From JAYKJB01 sp035284745 [NCBI: Candidatus Sericytochromatia bacterium] (GTDB lineage Bacteria; Cyanobacteriota; Sericytochromatia; S15B-MN24): 64,000 bases of DNA. The notes beneath the pieces were generated by a model. It was not told where the DNA came from, did no database searches, and saw only the letters and a list, made by a program, of their open reading frames with translations. Below are positions 18,201 to 24,931 of this stretch, piece by piece; positions within the stretch are counted from its first letter, which is position 1; the number at the start of each line of letters is the position of its first letter. Location of the stretch: assembly GCA_035284745.1 (NCBI GenBank), contig JAYKIL010000012.1, forward strand, positions 1 through 64,000. The letters are read 5' to 3'. The position numbers and the translations under genes are program-made.

Positions 18201-19007
18201 ATGATGGGGGATGTTCACCGCGGGTTTGAAAGAAGCTTTTTGGCCCTGGCGTTGGTGCGAGAAATGGGCAACAAGTACGTGGAGGCCTTTGTACTCTCCT
18301 ATCAAATAGAAGTAATGCTCGCGCTCGGCGAGTGGGAGGAGGCAGCGCAAGCAGCCAAGAGTTTACGGGCAGTGATGGATGCGACGGGCAATCTGGAGTT
18401 AGAGCCTCGCTTAAACGTGATGCTGGCAGAACTTCACTTGAGCCAGCGCGAATATTCTGAGGCGGAGTGGCGTGTTCGATTGGCCTGGAAAGCAGCGGAG
18501 ACCGCCCAATCAAAAGGGGTGATGGCCCGAGCGCTCCGCATTCAAGCGCAATTAGCCAGTGCACATCAAGAATGGGCCAGGGCCGGCTCCTTCTGCGATC
18601 AGGCGCTGGCCCTAGCCACCCGCATTGGGCAAGGGACCGAGCGACTTCATTGCCTAAAAGTTTCCGCAGAAATCGCGCTCGGACAAGGCGCTGGCGAGGC
18701 AACGCAAATTTTCGCAACCCTGCGAGAAGAAGCCGAACAGAGCGCGAACCGCCTGATGGCGGCCGTCGCATGCTTTGGTATTGCGGCAGCCCGTCCCTAC
18801 CATCCCGATGCTCCCCGGACGGCGGCTTCAGGCCGTGAAGCGCTCGAGGCCATCAAGGATAGCCTGCCCGAAAATTCACGGCAAAATTTTGCGAGGGTCC
18901 CACACTATGGGGCCGTTCTCTCGGGCGACTACATCACCGCCTCGCTTCCTCGCCGCAACGGCACCCGGAAACCGTGGCTGCTCAAAAAACTAAACCACGC
19001 TTTCTGA
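15246..19007 (+). CDS. Ser/Thr protein kinase - STAND-like ATPase - TPR signalling protein
   Basis: A 1253-residue cytoplasmic signalling protein. The kinase domain (about 16-275) has the glycine loop GEGAMGAVF (23-31), Lys45 in LAMK, a catalytic loop HSDVKAAN (134-141) and DYG (154-156). Asp136, Lys138 and Asn141 are kept, but HRD has become HSD, so this is a non-RD kinase not expected to need activation-loop phosphorylation. From about 285 an AAA/STAND-type ATPase follows with P-loop GEAGIGKGRL near 315, like the ATPase half of PknK or MalT regulators. The rest (about 680-1230) is a long TPR-type alpha solenoid. No DNA-binding domain is seen. ATG 15246 is used; Met7 is an alternative. A sensor for an unknown ligand bound by the solenoid is the family-based guess. 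Confidence 0.85.
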   Translation: MRQDAGMPSKLSDKRYQMLQRLGEGAMGAVFQVEENATGQTLAMKVLSRSIEGDEQAYLLLKQEFRLMTQLRHPNCCAVYDYGLLENGSPFLTMELVPGRGLDEILPVPLEEIRPILGQLLLALGYIHQMGYVHSDVKAANIRIKPDGTVKLMDYGLMEPAGRSGSAIKGTLGYLAPEIVKRGHVDQRADLYAVGALAYELATGRLPFVNERVVDVLRMHLHEPVPPFPETQARIDPKLESVIHKLLKKSPQERYQSAYEVLEDLGIEVPVGIGGTLLNPPMIGRSQLLSEMAHGVSQLKAEGTGGIVLLKGEAGIGKGRLLEEVRSEVQLAEIVWISGAFRGTPEPYGPFVELLRHLLPLARLHVPDTLERLAPVLMKLWAEVGENRDGLPIQPAPDLDPPSREKFRLQDSFTALIAELADAAGGLVLALDGWHRADRLSGELLAHLLRTLTGAPVLLFLSTQAIPEPHPDWVQSSKIHTLNSLSVAEVGQMVCAMLGTKKVSEHFLRHVVNFSNGNPLQVEQLIEHLVRERKLTSAKGQWNTDIELTPADLPSDRSAMLARRLELLPENVRILAGHASILGESFSLQLLKETGNQSDEDLFDGLRSLAASQILKQDTEGQYRFVEADLQRHLAETVMPQTRLGIHQAALDVLQKIADGTPLPQLPLELITALATHSLKADIIDCAIPYALEAGQRHSALFALEAAEQFYNQGLALLRKIDNENSQTFLLSYLSALAQVYRSQSKNKEAKEMQAEAIDLAELLGESRKLGQLLGSQAKACLVLNENKVALQYCTRAITISATVGDTINEARCLLVSARLKFFAGDLETSLKEASRAAERAEVAQDVSLQGSAYALAGYFCVASSDPSQIAIGISQLERSLTLLLSTRDKLGLVNSYNLLGNAQNQLGDFRDAWESHLKCRAISFECGSRSDEVVAVLNLAISGFEMGKLSEARQLAEEAERLSGRYQVRFTLSYSMVLGALIEVMMGDVHRGFERSFLALALVREMGNKYVEAFVLSYQIEVMLALGEWEEAAQAAKSLRAVMDATGNLELEPRLNVMLAELHLSQREYSEAEWRVRLAWKAAETAQSKGVMARALRIQAQLASAHQEWARAGSFCDQALALATRIGQGTERLHCLKVSAEIALGQGAGEATQIFATLREEAEQSANRLMAAVACFGIAAARPYHPDAPRTAASGREALEAIKDSLPENSRQNFARVPHYGAVLSGDYITASLPRRNGTRKPWLLKKLNHAF

Positions 19008-19086
19008 TTGCAAGGCGCGCCCTGGCCGTGTAGTCTACTGCTGCGGGTCAAACAATAGAAGACCCACAAAGTCGAAGGAGGAATTA

Positions 19087-19551
19087 ATGGGAGGACGCGC
19101 AACAAGCCCTCAACCCGGTGACGCAGCCCCCCCTTTTGAACTGTACGACCAAAACAATGCACTGGTCTCCCTGGTCAATTTAAGGGGAAAAAAGCGGGTG
19201 GTGCTGGCCTTTTATCCGGAAGACGATACGCCTGGGTGAACCCACGAACTCAAGGCGTTTCAAAAAGCCCTCCAGCGTTTTGAAGCGTGCCATGCCCAGG
19301 TTCTGGGCATCAGTCACAACAGCGTTGCTTCGCACGAGCGCTATGCTCAGAAACTTCAGCTTGCTTTCCCCCTGTTGTCGAATCCCGCAGGGGATGTCGC
19401 CGAGGCGTATGGGGCCAAAGGCCTGCTGCCCTTTTTCAAAAGAAAAACCATCGTCATTGACGGGCGAGGTGTTATCCGTCTGGTCATGCCCGGCATGCCC
19501 AAAATTGAGCCACTGGTCACCTTGCTGGAAGGATTGCGGCAGGATCTATGA
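19087..19551 (+). CDS. selenocysteine-containing peroxiredoxin (Bcp/AhpC-TSA family)
   Basis: A thioredoxin-fold peroxidase, 154 residues, read through an in-frame TGA at 19237-19239 (residue 51). The text before the TGA reads VLAFYPEDDTPG and after it THELKAF, so the TGA is exactly where Bcp-type peroxiredoxins carry the peroxidatic Cys (TPGC-T-x-E). Before and after the TGA the frame stays open with normal family features (QVLGISHNS, FPLLSNPAGDVAEAYG, KTIVIDGRG). AAGGAGG lies five bases upstream of the ATG, an excellent ribosome-binding site. A SECIS-like hairpin follows the TGA. There is no Cys at the usual resolving position five residues later; a Cys near residue 69 might serve. It overlaps the radical SAM gene by ATGA. 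Sec-peroxiredoxins are a known selenoprotein group. A point mutation or read error is the alternative. Confidence 0.82.
19255..19288 (+). promoter_or_regulatory. candidate bacterial SECIS element
   Basis: Fifteen bases after the TGA a stem of 11 pairs (two G-U) forms between 19255-19265 and 19278-19288, with a 12-base apical loop beginning AG at 19266, 26 bases after the TGA. A G among the first two loop bases and this distance fit the described bacterial SECIS consensus. The pairing was worked out by hand. Confidence 0.6.
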
Positions 19552-20366
19552 ATCAAACAGCCGGCATTGAGAATTCCCCCGTCCCGTCGACGGTGTATGG
19601 GCCGGTGGACTCGTGGCGCATGGGGCGTTCCCTGGGCATCGATATCTTGTTTACCGATTCCATCTGTTCCTTTCGTTGCGTCTACTGTCAATTGGGAAAA
19701 ATTCAAAATGCGACGCGCGAGCGAAAAGTATGGGTTCCGACGGCGCGTATTCTCAGCGATCTCGAAAACAGCGACTGGGCATCGGCAGACGTCATCACTT
19801 TCAGTGGCAGTGGCGAACCGACACTCGCCCTCAATCTTGGAGAAGCCATTCGCTTGGTGCGCCAAAAGACGGGCAAACCGATCGCGGTTCTCACCAATTC
19901 GACCTTGCTGATAGACCCGAGTGTCAGAGCAAATTTACTGGCAGCGGACAAAGTCTTCTGCAAGCTGGATGCGGCCGAGGAAAGTACGCTGCAAATGATC
20001 GACCGCCCGGTCGACGGCATCAATCTCACCTCGATTGTGGAAGGAATAAAGGCTCTGCGGGCCGAGTATGCTGGTTTCCTTGCCATTCAGTCGATGTGGA
20101 TGCCGGCTAACTTGAAAGATCTCCAGGCGTTCGCGAAGCTCATCAATGAGATAGGCCCTGATGAAGTTCAACTCAACACCCCGACCCGGCCGGTGCCTCG
20201 CGAGTGGTTTCTGGCAGCCCGTGGCAATTATGGGCCCCATGACGCACCCTACGACGCAGTCCCCCTCCGACATCTCAATCGAGAAGAAGCCATCGACTTG
20301 GGAGAGGCGCTCCAGGCCCTCACGCCCGTGCCGATCAGAAGCGTGTTTAAACCAGAAGAATCTTGA
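19548..20366 (+). CDS. radical SAM protein, COG0731/TYW1-like
   Basis: A 272-residue radical S-adenosylmethionine enzyme. The cluster-binding triad CxxxCxxC is present at about residues 42-49 (ICSFRCVYCQLG), followed by the Gly-rich SAM strand FSGSGEPTLALN. The order DILFTDSICSFRCVYC then VITFSGSGEPTL and later VQLNTPTRPVP is characteristic of the COG0731 group of Fe-S oxidoreductases related to wyosine synthase TYW1, a group whose bacterial substrates are mostly unknown. The ATG overlaps the stop of the selenoperoxiredoxin, so the two are translationally coupled. The pairing could reflect oxidative-stress protection of the iron-sulphur enzyme, or simple co-transcription. It ends 298 bases before the response regulator. 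Confidence 0.85.
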   Translation: MNQTAGIENSPVPSTVYGPVDSWRMGRSLGIDILFTDSICSFRCVYCQLGKIQNATRERKVWVPTARILSDLENSDWASADVITFSGSGEPTLALNLGEAIRLVRQKTGKPIAVLTNSTLLIDPSVRANLLAADKVFCKLDAAEESTLQMIDRPVDGINLTSIVEGIKALRAEYAGFLAIQSMWMPANLKDLQAFAKLINEIGPDEVQLNTPTRPVPREWFLAARGNYGPHDAPYDAVPLRHLNREEAIDLGEALQALTPVPIRSVFKPEES

Positions 20367-20477
20367 GGGTCACGGCCCAGAGGTTGGGACAGACGGAGCG
20401 GTATGGGCACCCCCAACAAAACGTGACATTCCCGAGAATCCGCACGTGAGTTGACCCATTAAAACCCGCCACGTTTC

Positions 20478-20549
20478 TTGACAAAGGTTAAGGGCAATGG
20501 CAGGATCCAGGTTAAGAACCCCCGTTTGGTTGGTAAGATAGAGGTTACG
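20478..20549 (+). promoter_or_regulatory. repeat-rich upstream region of the OmpR-type regulator
   Basis: The 298-base gap 20367-20664 has no gene. It contains a TTGACA (20478-20483) and the related words GGTTAAG at 20486 and 20510, GGTAAG at 20532 and GGTTACG at 20543, spaced 24, 22 and 11 bases, close to whole helical turns. This resembles OmpR/PhoB-type binding arrays and could be an autoregulatory site. No good -10 lies 17 bases after the TTGACA; TAAGAT at 20534 is a candidate. Confidence 0.4.
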
Positions 20550-20664
20550 GAAGCGTCGCGTCGACAGGGTGACTCTGGAACACGGCGTTCTGCGTTTTAA
20601 CACCGGGTTGGACCCTTAATACACTCACAGACGCCCCCGTGGGTCCTCAAGAGGAACACCTTTT

Positions 20665-21357
20665 ATGGCCGAAAAGATCCTGCTGGTTGACGACGAAGAA
20701 ATGATCGTCGAATCCATCGAGTACGCTCTGTTACAAGAAGGCTACGAAGTCGTCCGGGCTTCCAACGGCCAAGAGGCACTGCAACAGGTCCAATTAACCA
20801 AGCCGAACCTCATTGTTTTAGACCTGATGCTCCCGCAACTGAGCGGCCTTGAAGTCTGTCGCCTTTTGCGCCGCGAACACAACGACGTTCCTATCATTAT
20901 GCTCACCGCGAAGGGCGAGGAGATTGACCGTGTGATTGGTCTGGAAGTGGGCGCTGACGACTACCTGATCAAGCCTTTCAGTTTGCGAGAACTGGTCGCG
21001 CGCATCAAGGCACTGTTACGCCGCTCCAAGTCATCCGACAGTGACACAAAACAAGCAAAGGTCTATCAGCACCAAGACCTGACCATCAACCTCAGCGAAC
21101 ACAGGGTGACGGTCGGGGAACGGTTGGTGGAACTCTCTCCCAAGGAGTTCAAGATTCTCGCTATGCTGATGTCGACGCCCGGCCGTGTGTTTAGTCGCGA
21201 GGAACTGCTCGAGCAGGTATGGGGTCTCGATTTCTACGGCGACACCAAGACCGTCGACGTTCACATTCGCTGGCTGCGGGAAAAGATCGAAGAGGACCCG
21301 AGCAGTCCGAAATACGTACAAACCGTGCGAGGTTTCGGCTATCGCCTGGGCGCCTAG
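20665..21357 (+). CDS. OmpR/PhoB-family response regulator (RpaB/PhoB-like)
   Basis: Two-domain DNA-binding response regulator of 230 residues. The receiver domain (about 4-115) has the acidic pair DDEE near 9-12, the phospho-acceptor Asp in LIVLDLMLP (about residue 53), Thr in MLTAKGEE (about 82) and Lys in DDYLIKPFS (about 104). A winged-helix output domain (about 135-228) ends with the usual VDVHIRWLREKIEEDPSSP.YVQTVRGFGYRLG pattern, split here for brevity. No histidine kinase is adjacent, so it is an orphan in this window. It stands between two Ser/Thr kinase genes, and cross-talk with those kinases is possible. The upstream repeat array suggests autoregulation. A strong hairpin lies downstream. 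Confidence 0.93.
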   Translation: MAEKILLVDDEEMIVESIEYALLQEGYEVVRASNGQEALQQVQLTKPNLIVLDLMLPQLSGLEVCRLLRREHNDVPIIMLTAKGEEIDRVIGLEVGADDYLIKPFSLRELVARIKALLRRSKSSDSDTKQAKVYQHQDLTINLSEHRVTVGERLVELSPKEFKILAMLMSTPGRVFSREELLEQVWGLDFYGDTKTVDVHIRWLREKIEEDPSSPKYVQTVRGFGYRLGA

Positions 21358-21388
21358 ATCAGTTCATTCGTTTTTTTTCTGTCAAGAA

Positions 21389-21420
21389 TTTACCCCCGAT
21401 TTTAACAAATCGGGGGTAAA
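21389..21420 (+). terminator. strong hairpin after the response regulator
   Basis: A perfect 14-base stem (TTTACCCCCGATTT with its complement) closes a TAAC tetraloop 31 bases after the regulator stop. Only a short T run (ACTTT) follows; a run of eight T lies just before the hairpin. Termination between the regulator and the kinase gene is likely. Confidence 0.8.
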
Positions 21421-21520
21421 ACTTTACAAAAAGAGATCTAGATCACAGGCAAACAAGCTTGGCAGATCTTAACATAATACCGTATCATTGTGCGCCTCCG
21501 CGAAAGGACACAACCTTCAA

Positions 21521-23542
21521 ATGACGCATTCGCGCCCGAATGAAGCCGCCAATATCGACAAGATTGGCCCCTATGAAATCCTGAACGAGATCACCCGTTC
21601 CTTGACAGGACGCGTTTATCTTGCGCAGGTTCCAGGCACTCAACAGTTGCTTGCGATCAAAGAGATGTTGGTCGAGAGCGAATCAGGCCTTGACGTATCA
21701 GAGCAAGTGGCCCGCTTCCGTCGAGAATCGGAAATACACATGGCGTTACAGCACCCCAACGTTGTGCCTGCCATTGACGCCGGAGTAGAGGCCGCCAAGG
21801 CCGAGGAAGAAGGACGTGCCGCTCAACCAGAACGGCACTACTTGGTGATGGAATATCAAGCAGGACACTCGTGGCATTCTTTGCTCGAAGACGAGAACGA
21901 ACGCCAAAATCTCACCATGCAACGAATTTTGGAGCTGGGGGCACAGCTTTGTAAGGCGTTGCACTACATGCACGAACACGGGGTTGTGCACCGCGACATT
22001 AAGCCATCCAATCTCCTCATCTCGCCGGTCGGGGAACTGAAGGTGACCGACTTCGGCATGGCTCGGCGCTCTTATGGCCCAGGAATCACCCAGGCAAAAA
22101 TGATGCTTGGAACGCTGAATTATATGGCCCCAGAGCAACTGTTGGATGCTTCATCCGTCGATGGTCGCTCCGACGTCTTCGCGGCAGGGGTCATTCTTTT
22201 CAAGACCTTCACGGGACAGCTTCCTTTCGCCGCCCAAAATGCGACAGAAGTGGCTCATAACCTGTTCTATGCCGAACCTCCGTGTCCACACGAACTCAAC
22301 CCAACGTTGCCCGTGTCGCTCAGCGATAAGTTGCTCAAGGCCCTCAATAAAGATCCTGACTTCCGCTATCTATCCGCGGAAAGTTTTGCCAAGGACCTTG
22401 AAGCGGAATTGAAAAATCCCGAGCTGTACGTCTGTCAGGGACAGCGTTATTTGGGGCAGAAAGTGTTCCGGGAAGCCAGTAGCGCATTCCAAACTGCCAT
22501 CAATTTGGACAGCAACCACGCCTCGGCTTGGTTCGGACTCGGGAAGAGTTATGAAAGCTTAGGGGAAGAAGAGCAGGCCTTGGAATGCTACCTTCGAGTG
22601 GTGGCGCTCGATTCAGCGCGTGTAGAAGCATATCAGCGTTTGGGGCGTTCTTATTGCAAGAATGGCAATGCCGCCGCCGCGCTAAAGATGCTGCAACGCG
22701 CCTGGGTGCTGAATCCGAAGGAACGCGAGACCTGCTTCCTCTTGGGGAAAACATACCTGGAGCTGGGGCAATTAAATGAAGCCCAGGACCAATTTGTTCT
22801 GATGACCCAGGAATATCCGGATTGGGCGGACGCCCACTTTGAATTGGGGCGCATTCGCTACAAGCTCGATGACACACGCGGGGCGCAGTCTGCCTTTGCG
22901 TTGGCTGCCGCTTTGGCCCCCACCAACCCCGAAATGCTATTTAACCTGGCCTCCATTCACCATGAAATGGGGGATCTCACCCAGGCGCGTGCCAACTATG
23001 AGGCGTTGGTTCAACTGGAACCGAAGCATGCGCACGCGCGACACAATCTGGCCTGCTGCCTTTACGCGCTGAACCAACTGAAAGAAGCGGAAGTGCAATT
23101 GAAGGCCATCTTGGATGAAAATCGGGAGTGGAGCCAGACATGGTACGTGCTGGGACATTTATATGACGCAACCGGACGGGGGCAATTGGCCATAGAAGCC
23201 TTCCACATGGCGGTGGAGTACGACCCGAATAACGCAGATGCCATGCTCACTTTGGGTCAGTGTTATTATCGCCAGTATCAGCCGAACGCGGCGGTTGAGA
23301 TATTTAAGACGGCTGCAACCATCCCCGGCCCATCTCAAGCAAGCGCGTGGTTCTACTTGGCGCAAGCGTACCGGGTCAAGGGTGACAGCAACGATGCTCT
23401 GGATGCGCTGAGTCGTTGTTTGCGCCTGCAACCCGAGCGGGAAATGGCAAAAGCGGCTCAGGACCTGTACAAGGCGCTTGGCGGCGGAAAGACCTACCAC
23501 TTTCCAGGGGTTGCTGGGCACAGCCAGCGGATTGCCCGCTAA
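21521..23542 (+). CDS. Ser/Thr protein kinase with TPR C-terminal half
   Basis: A soluble 673-residue Hanks-type kinase. The kinase domain (about 15-290) is canonical: VYLAQVPG in the glycine loop region, Lys in LLAIKEM, catalytic HRDIKPSN (His at residue 157) and DFGMARR, then LGTLNYMAPEQL. The C-terminal half (about 310-650) consists of about nine to ten TPR units, easily seen from repeats such as ASAWFGLGKSYESLGEEEQA. There is no membrane span or extracellular sensor. ATG 21521 is preferred, with AAAGGA 12 bases upstream; a TTG at 21488 is in frame. The gene resembles the cyanobacterial and myxobacterial kinase-TPR class; partner proteins bound by the TPRs would define its role. Confidence 0.9.
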   Translation: MTHSRPNEAANIDKIGPYEILNEITRSLTGRVYLAQVPGTQQLLAIKEMLVESESGLDVSEQVARFRRESEIHMALQHPNVVPAIDAGVEAAKAEEEGRAAQPERHYLVMEYQAGHSWHSLLEDENERQNLTMQRILELGAQLCKALHYMHEHGVVHRDIKPSNLLISPVGELKVTDFGMARRSYGPGITQAKMMLGTLNYMAPEQLLDASSVDGRSDVFAAGVILFKTFTGQLPFAAQNATEVAHNLFYAEPPCPHELNPTLPVSLSDKLLKALNKDPDFRYLSAESFAKDLEAELKNPELYVCQGQRYLGQKVFREASSAFQTAINLDSNHASAWFGLGKSYESLGEEEQALECYLRVVALDSARVEAYQRLGRSYCKNGNAAAALKMLQRAWVLNPKERETCFLLGKTYLELGQLNEAQDQFVLMTQEYPDWADAHFELGRIRYKLDDTRGAQSAFALAAALAPTNPEMLFNLASIHHEMGDLTQARANYEALVQLEPKHAHARHNLACCLYALNQLKEAEVQLKAILDENREWSQTWYVLGHLYDATGRGQLAIEAFHMAVEYDPNNADAMLTLGQCYYRQYQPNAAVEIFKTAATIPGPSQASAWFYLAQAYRVKGDSNDALDALSRCLRLQPEREMAKAAQDLYKALGGGKTYHFPGVAGHSQRIAR

Positions 23543-23602
23543 GGGACCTTCAGCCCGACAGGCAATTTTTGGGAGGGTTGTCTCCTGAAGCAGGGGCGAG
23601 GC

Positions 23603-23611
23603 TGCTATACT
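23603..23611 (+). promoter_or_regulatory. extended -10 promoter candidate
   Basis: TGCTATACT fits an extended -10 (TGn plus TATACT, five of six to TATAAT). It lies 39 bases before the ATG of the DUF4178 gene. No good -35 at 17 bases. Confidence 0.45.
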
Positions 23612-23649
23612 GAAGCGGGCATCACGCTTCGATAGCCAGGAGACTCAAA

Positions 23650-24207
23650 ATGGGATTTTGGGATTGGTTAATGGGGACACCGCCGCAAGAACGGACCTCA
23701 CCACCAAGGCGAACGAGTAACATCTCTCCGACCATGAACCGAACAACCGTCTTCGGTATCGAGGTGGGAGATGTGGTGGCGTACGACGAGGTGGATTACC
23801 TCGTCAAGAATAAATTGACCTACGAAGAAGACGGTTTTCATTGGTACGATTACCTCTTGGTGGATGACACCACGGGTAGAGAATGCTGGTTGTCCGCGGA
23901 AGATGACGACGGGGTCAGCGTAGGAATTTACCGAGAAATTGATTTGGACTCCATTCCCCCGGTGCCGCGTCAACTGACTTACGAGGGGGCCTCCTACCGC
24001 TGTACCGAAAATTCATACGCACAGGTCCGACTCGAGCGGGAAGACCCGTCACGGGATACCGACGCGGGACGGGTTGAATATTGGGACTTCGAGGCCGCAG
24101 GGGACAAATATCTCTCAGTGCTTCGTTGGGGTAACAGCTTTGAGGCGTCCGTCGGAAGGGAAATTCAACCTCACGAACTCACCATCTATCCTGCAGGTGT
24201 GGCGTGA
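23650..24207 (+). CDS. DUF4178 domain protein
   Basis: A 185-residue soluble protein. From about residue 33 it shows the DUF4178 pattern: GIEVGDVVAYDEVDYLV then GFHWYDYLLVDDTTGRECWL and later LTYEGASYRC..., ending VGREIQPHELTIYP. DUF4178 genes commonly lie beside membrane-type spermidine synthases and other small membrane proteins, which is the case here. The molecular function is unknown. An AGGAG lies eight bases before the ATG. The stop overlaps the GTG of the next small gene (GTGA), so the cluster is likely one transcript starting at the extended -10 upstream. Confidence 0.8.
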   Translation: MGFWDWLMGTPPQERTSPPRRTSNISPTMNRTTVFGIEVGDVVAYDEVDYLVKNKLTYEEDGFHWYDYLLVDDTTGRECWLSAEDDDGVSVGIYREIDLDSIPPVPRQLTYEGASYRCTENSYAQVRLEREDPSRDTDAGRVEYWDFEAAGDKYLSVLRWGNSFEASVGREIQPHELTIYPAGVA

Positions 24208-24473
24208 GGCGTTTTGCATACGCGGGACTCATCACCGTCATGACCTTTACGCCGCTGGCTATCGTGTGGGCCAGCGATCGCGGACCCGCCTCGACGCGCG
24301 GAGCACAGTCTCAGCAGCACTATCACCGCTCGAGCAACTTTTACTATTTCGGGGGGGGACGCGGTGGCTGGTTAGGTGGCAGCTACGGCTGGGGAAAACG
24401 TGGCGGTTCTTGGTCTGGCTCAGGTGGAGCAGGCCGTTACCGCAGTGGTGGCCCCGGCGCCGGCGGAAAATGA
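24204..24473 (+). CDS. small exported Gly-rich protein
   Basis: An 89-residue protein with a cleavable signal (end near VWAS) followed by a Gly/Ser/Tyr/Trp-rich low-complexity tail (for example GGGRGGWLGGSYGWGKRG). The GTG start overlaps the DUF4178 stop. Its position matches small exported members often found in DUF4178/spermidine-synthase clusters. No function can be read. Confidence 0.6.
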   Translation: MRRFAYAGLITVMTFTPLAIVWASDRGPASTRGAQSQQHYHRSSNFYYFGGGRGGWLGGSYGWGKRGGSWSGSGGAGRYRSGGPGAGGK

Positions 24474-24526
24474 CACCAGGTCGCGCGCAGACTCGCCCGT
24501 TACACAACGGCCACAGAGGGAAATAA

Positions 24527-24925
24527 ATGTCGAACCGCATCAGTATTCTTGCAGAGAACGGCTGGCGTGGCGCGCTATATTTCGCGTTATTTCCACTCGA
24601 CCTTTTTGGTCCGGATACCGATGAGCGCTTGGCATATCAACAGGCAAAGGTCGAGGAACTCGTCCCGTTTTTGGGCTGGCTGTGCCCGCTGCTGGTGTTA
24701 TTGAGCTCCAGCACGTTGATGGGTTCCGGGGGCCTCCTTATTTTTCTTTCATTAGAAGCCTTCCTGATCGCGGGAGTGACCAAATTTCACTTGCGACTCG
24801 CTACGAACCAGTGGGTTGAAGTTTGGCTCAACCTCTGGCTGTCTATGCTGGGCTTTGCAGTTTTGATGAGTCTGCTGGCAGGAGTGCTGGGGCTGTTCAG
24901 TGCGCCATCGTTTAATTGGGGCTAA
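24527..24925 (+). CDS. small inner-membrane protein of the DUF4178 cluster
   Basis: A 132-residue protein with a soluble N-terminal 45 residues and three hydrophobic segments (about 48-66, 70-85 and 98-125). It does not look like DUF350, which often fills this place in related clusters, and I do not recognise it. ATG is preceded by GAGGGA at eight bases. It ends six bases before the next gene, which points to co-transcription with the spermidine-synthase-like gene. Confidence 0.6.
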   Translation: MSNRISILAENGWRGALYFALFPLDLFGPDTDERLAYQQAKVEELVPFLGWLCPLLVLLSSSTLMGSGGLLIFLSLEAFLIAGVTKFHLRLATNQWVEVWLNLWLSMLGFAVLMSLLAGVLGLFSAPSFNWG

Positions 24926-24931
24926 CCCTCC

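Noticed and set aside
19087-19239. Treating the peroxiredoxin as a pseudogene or as two short reading frames
   Set aside because: The frame is intact on both sides, the TGA lies at the catalytic Cys, no other lesion exists, and a SECIS-like hairpin follows; a random nonsense mutation there is less likely than selenocysteine.
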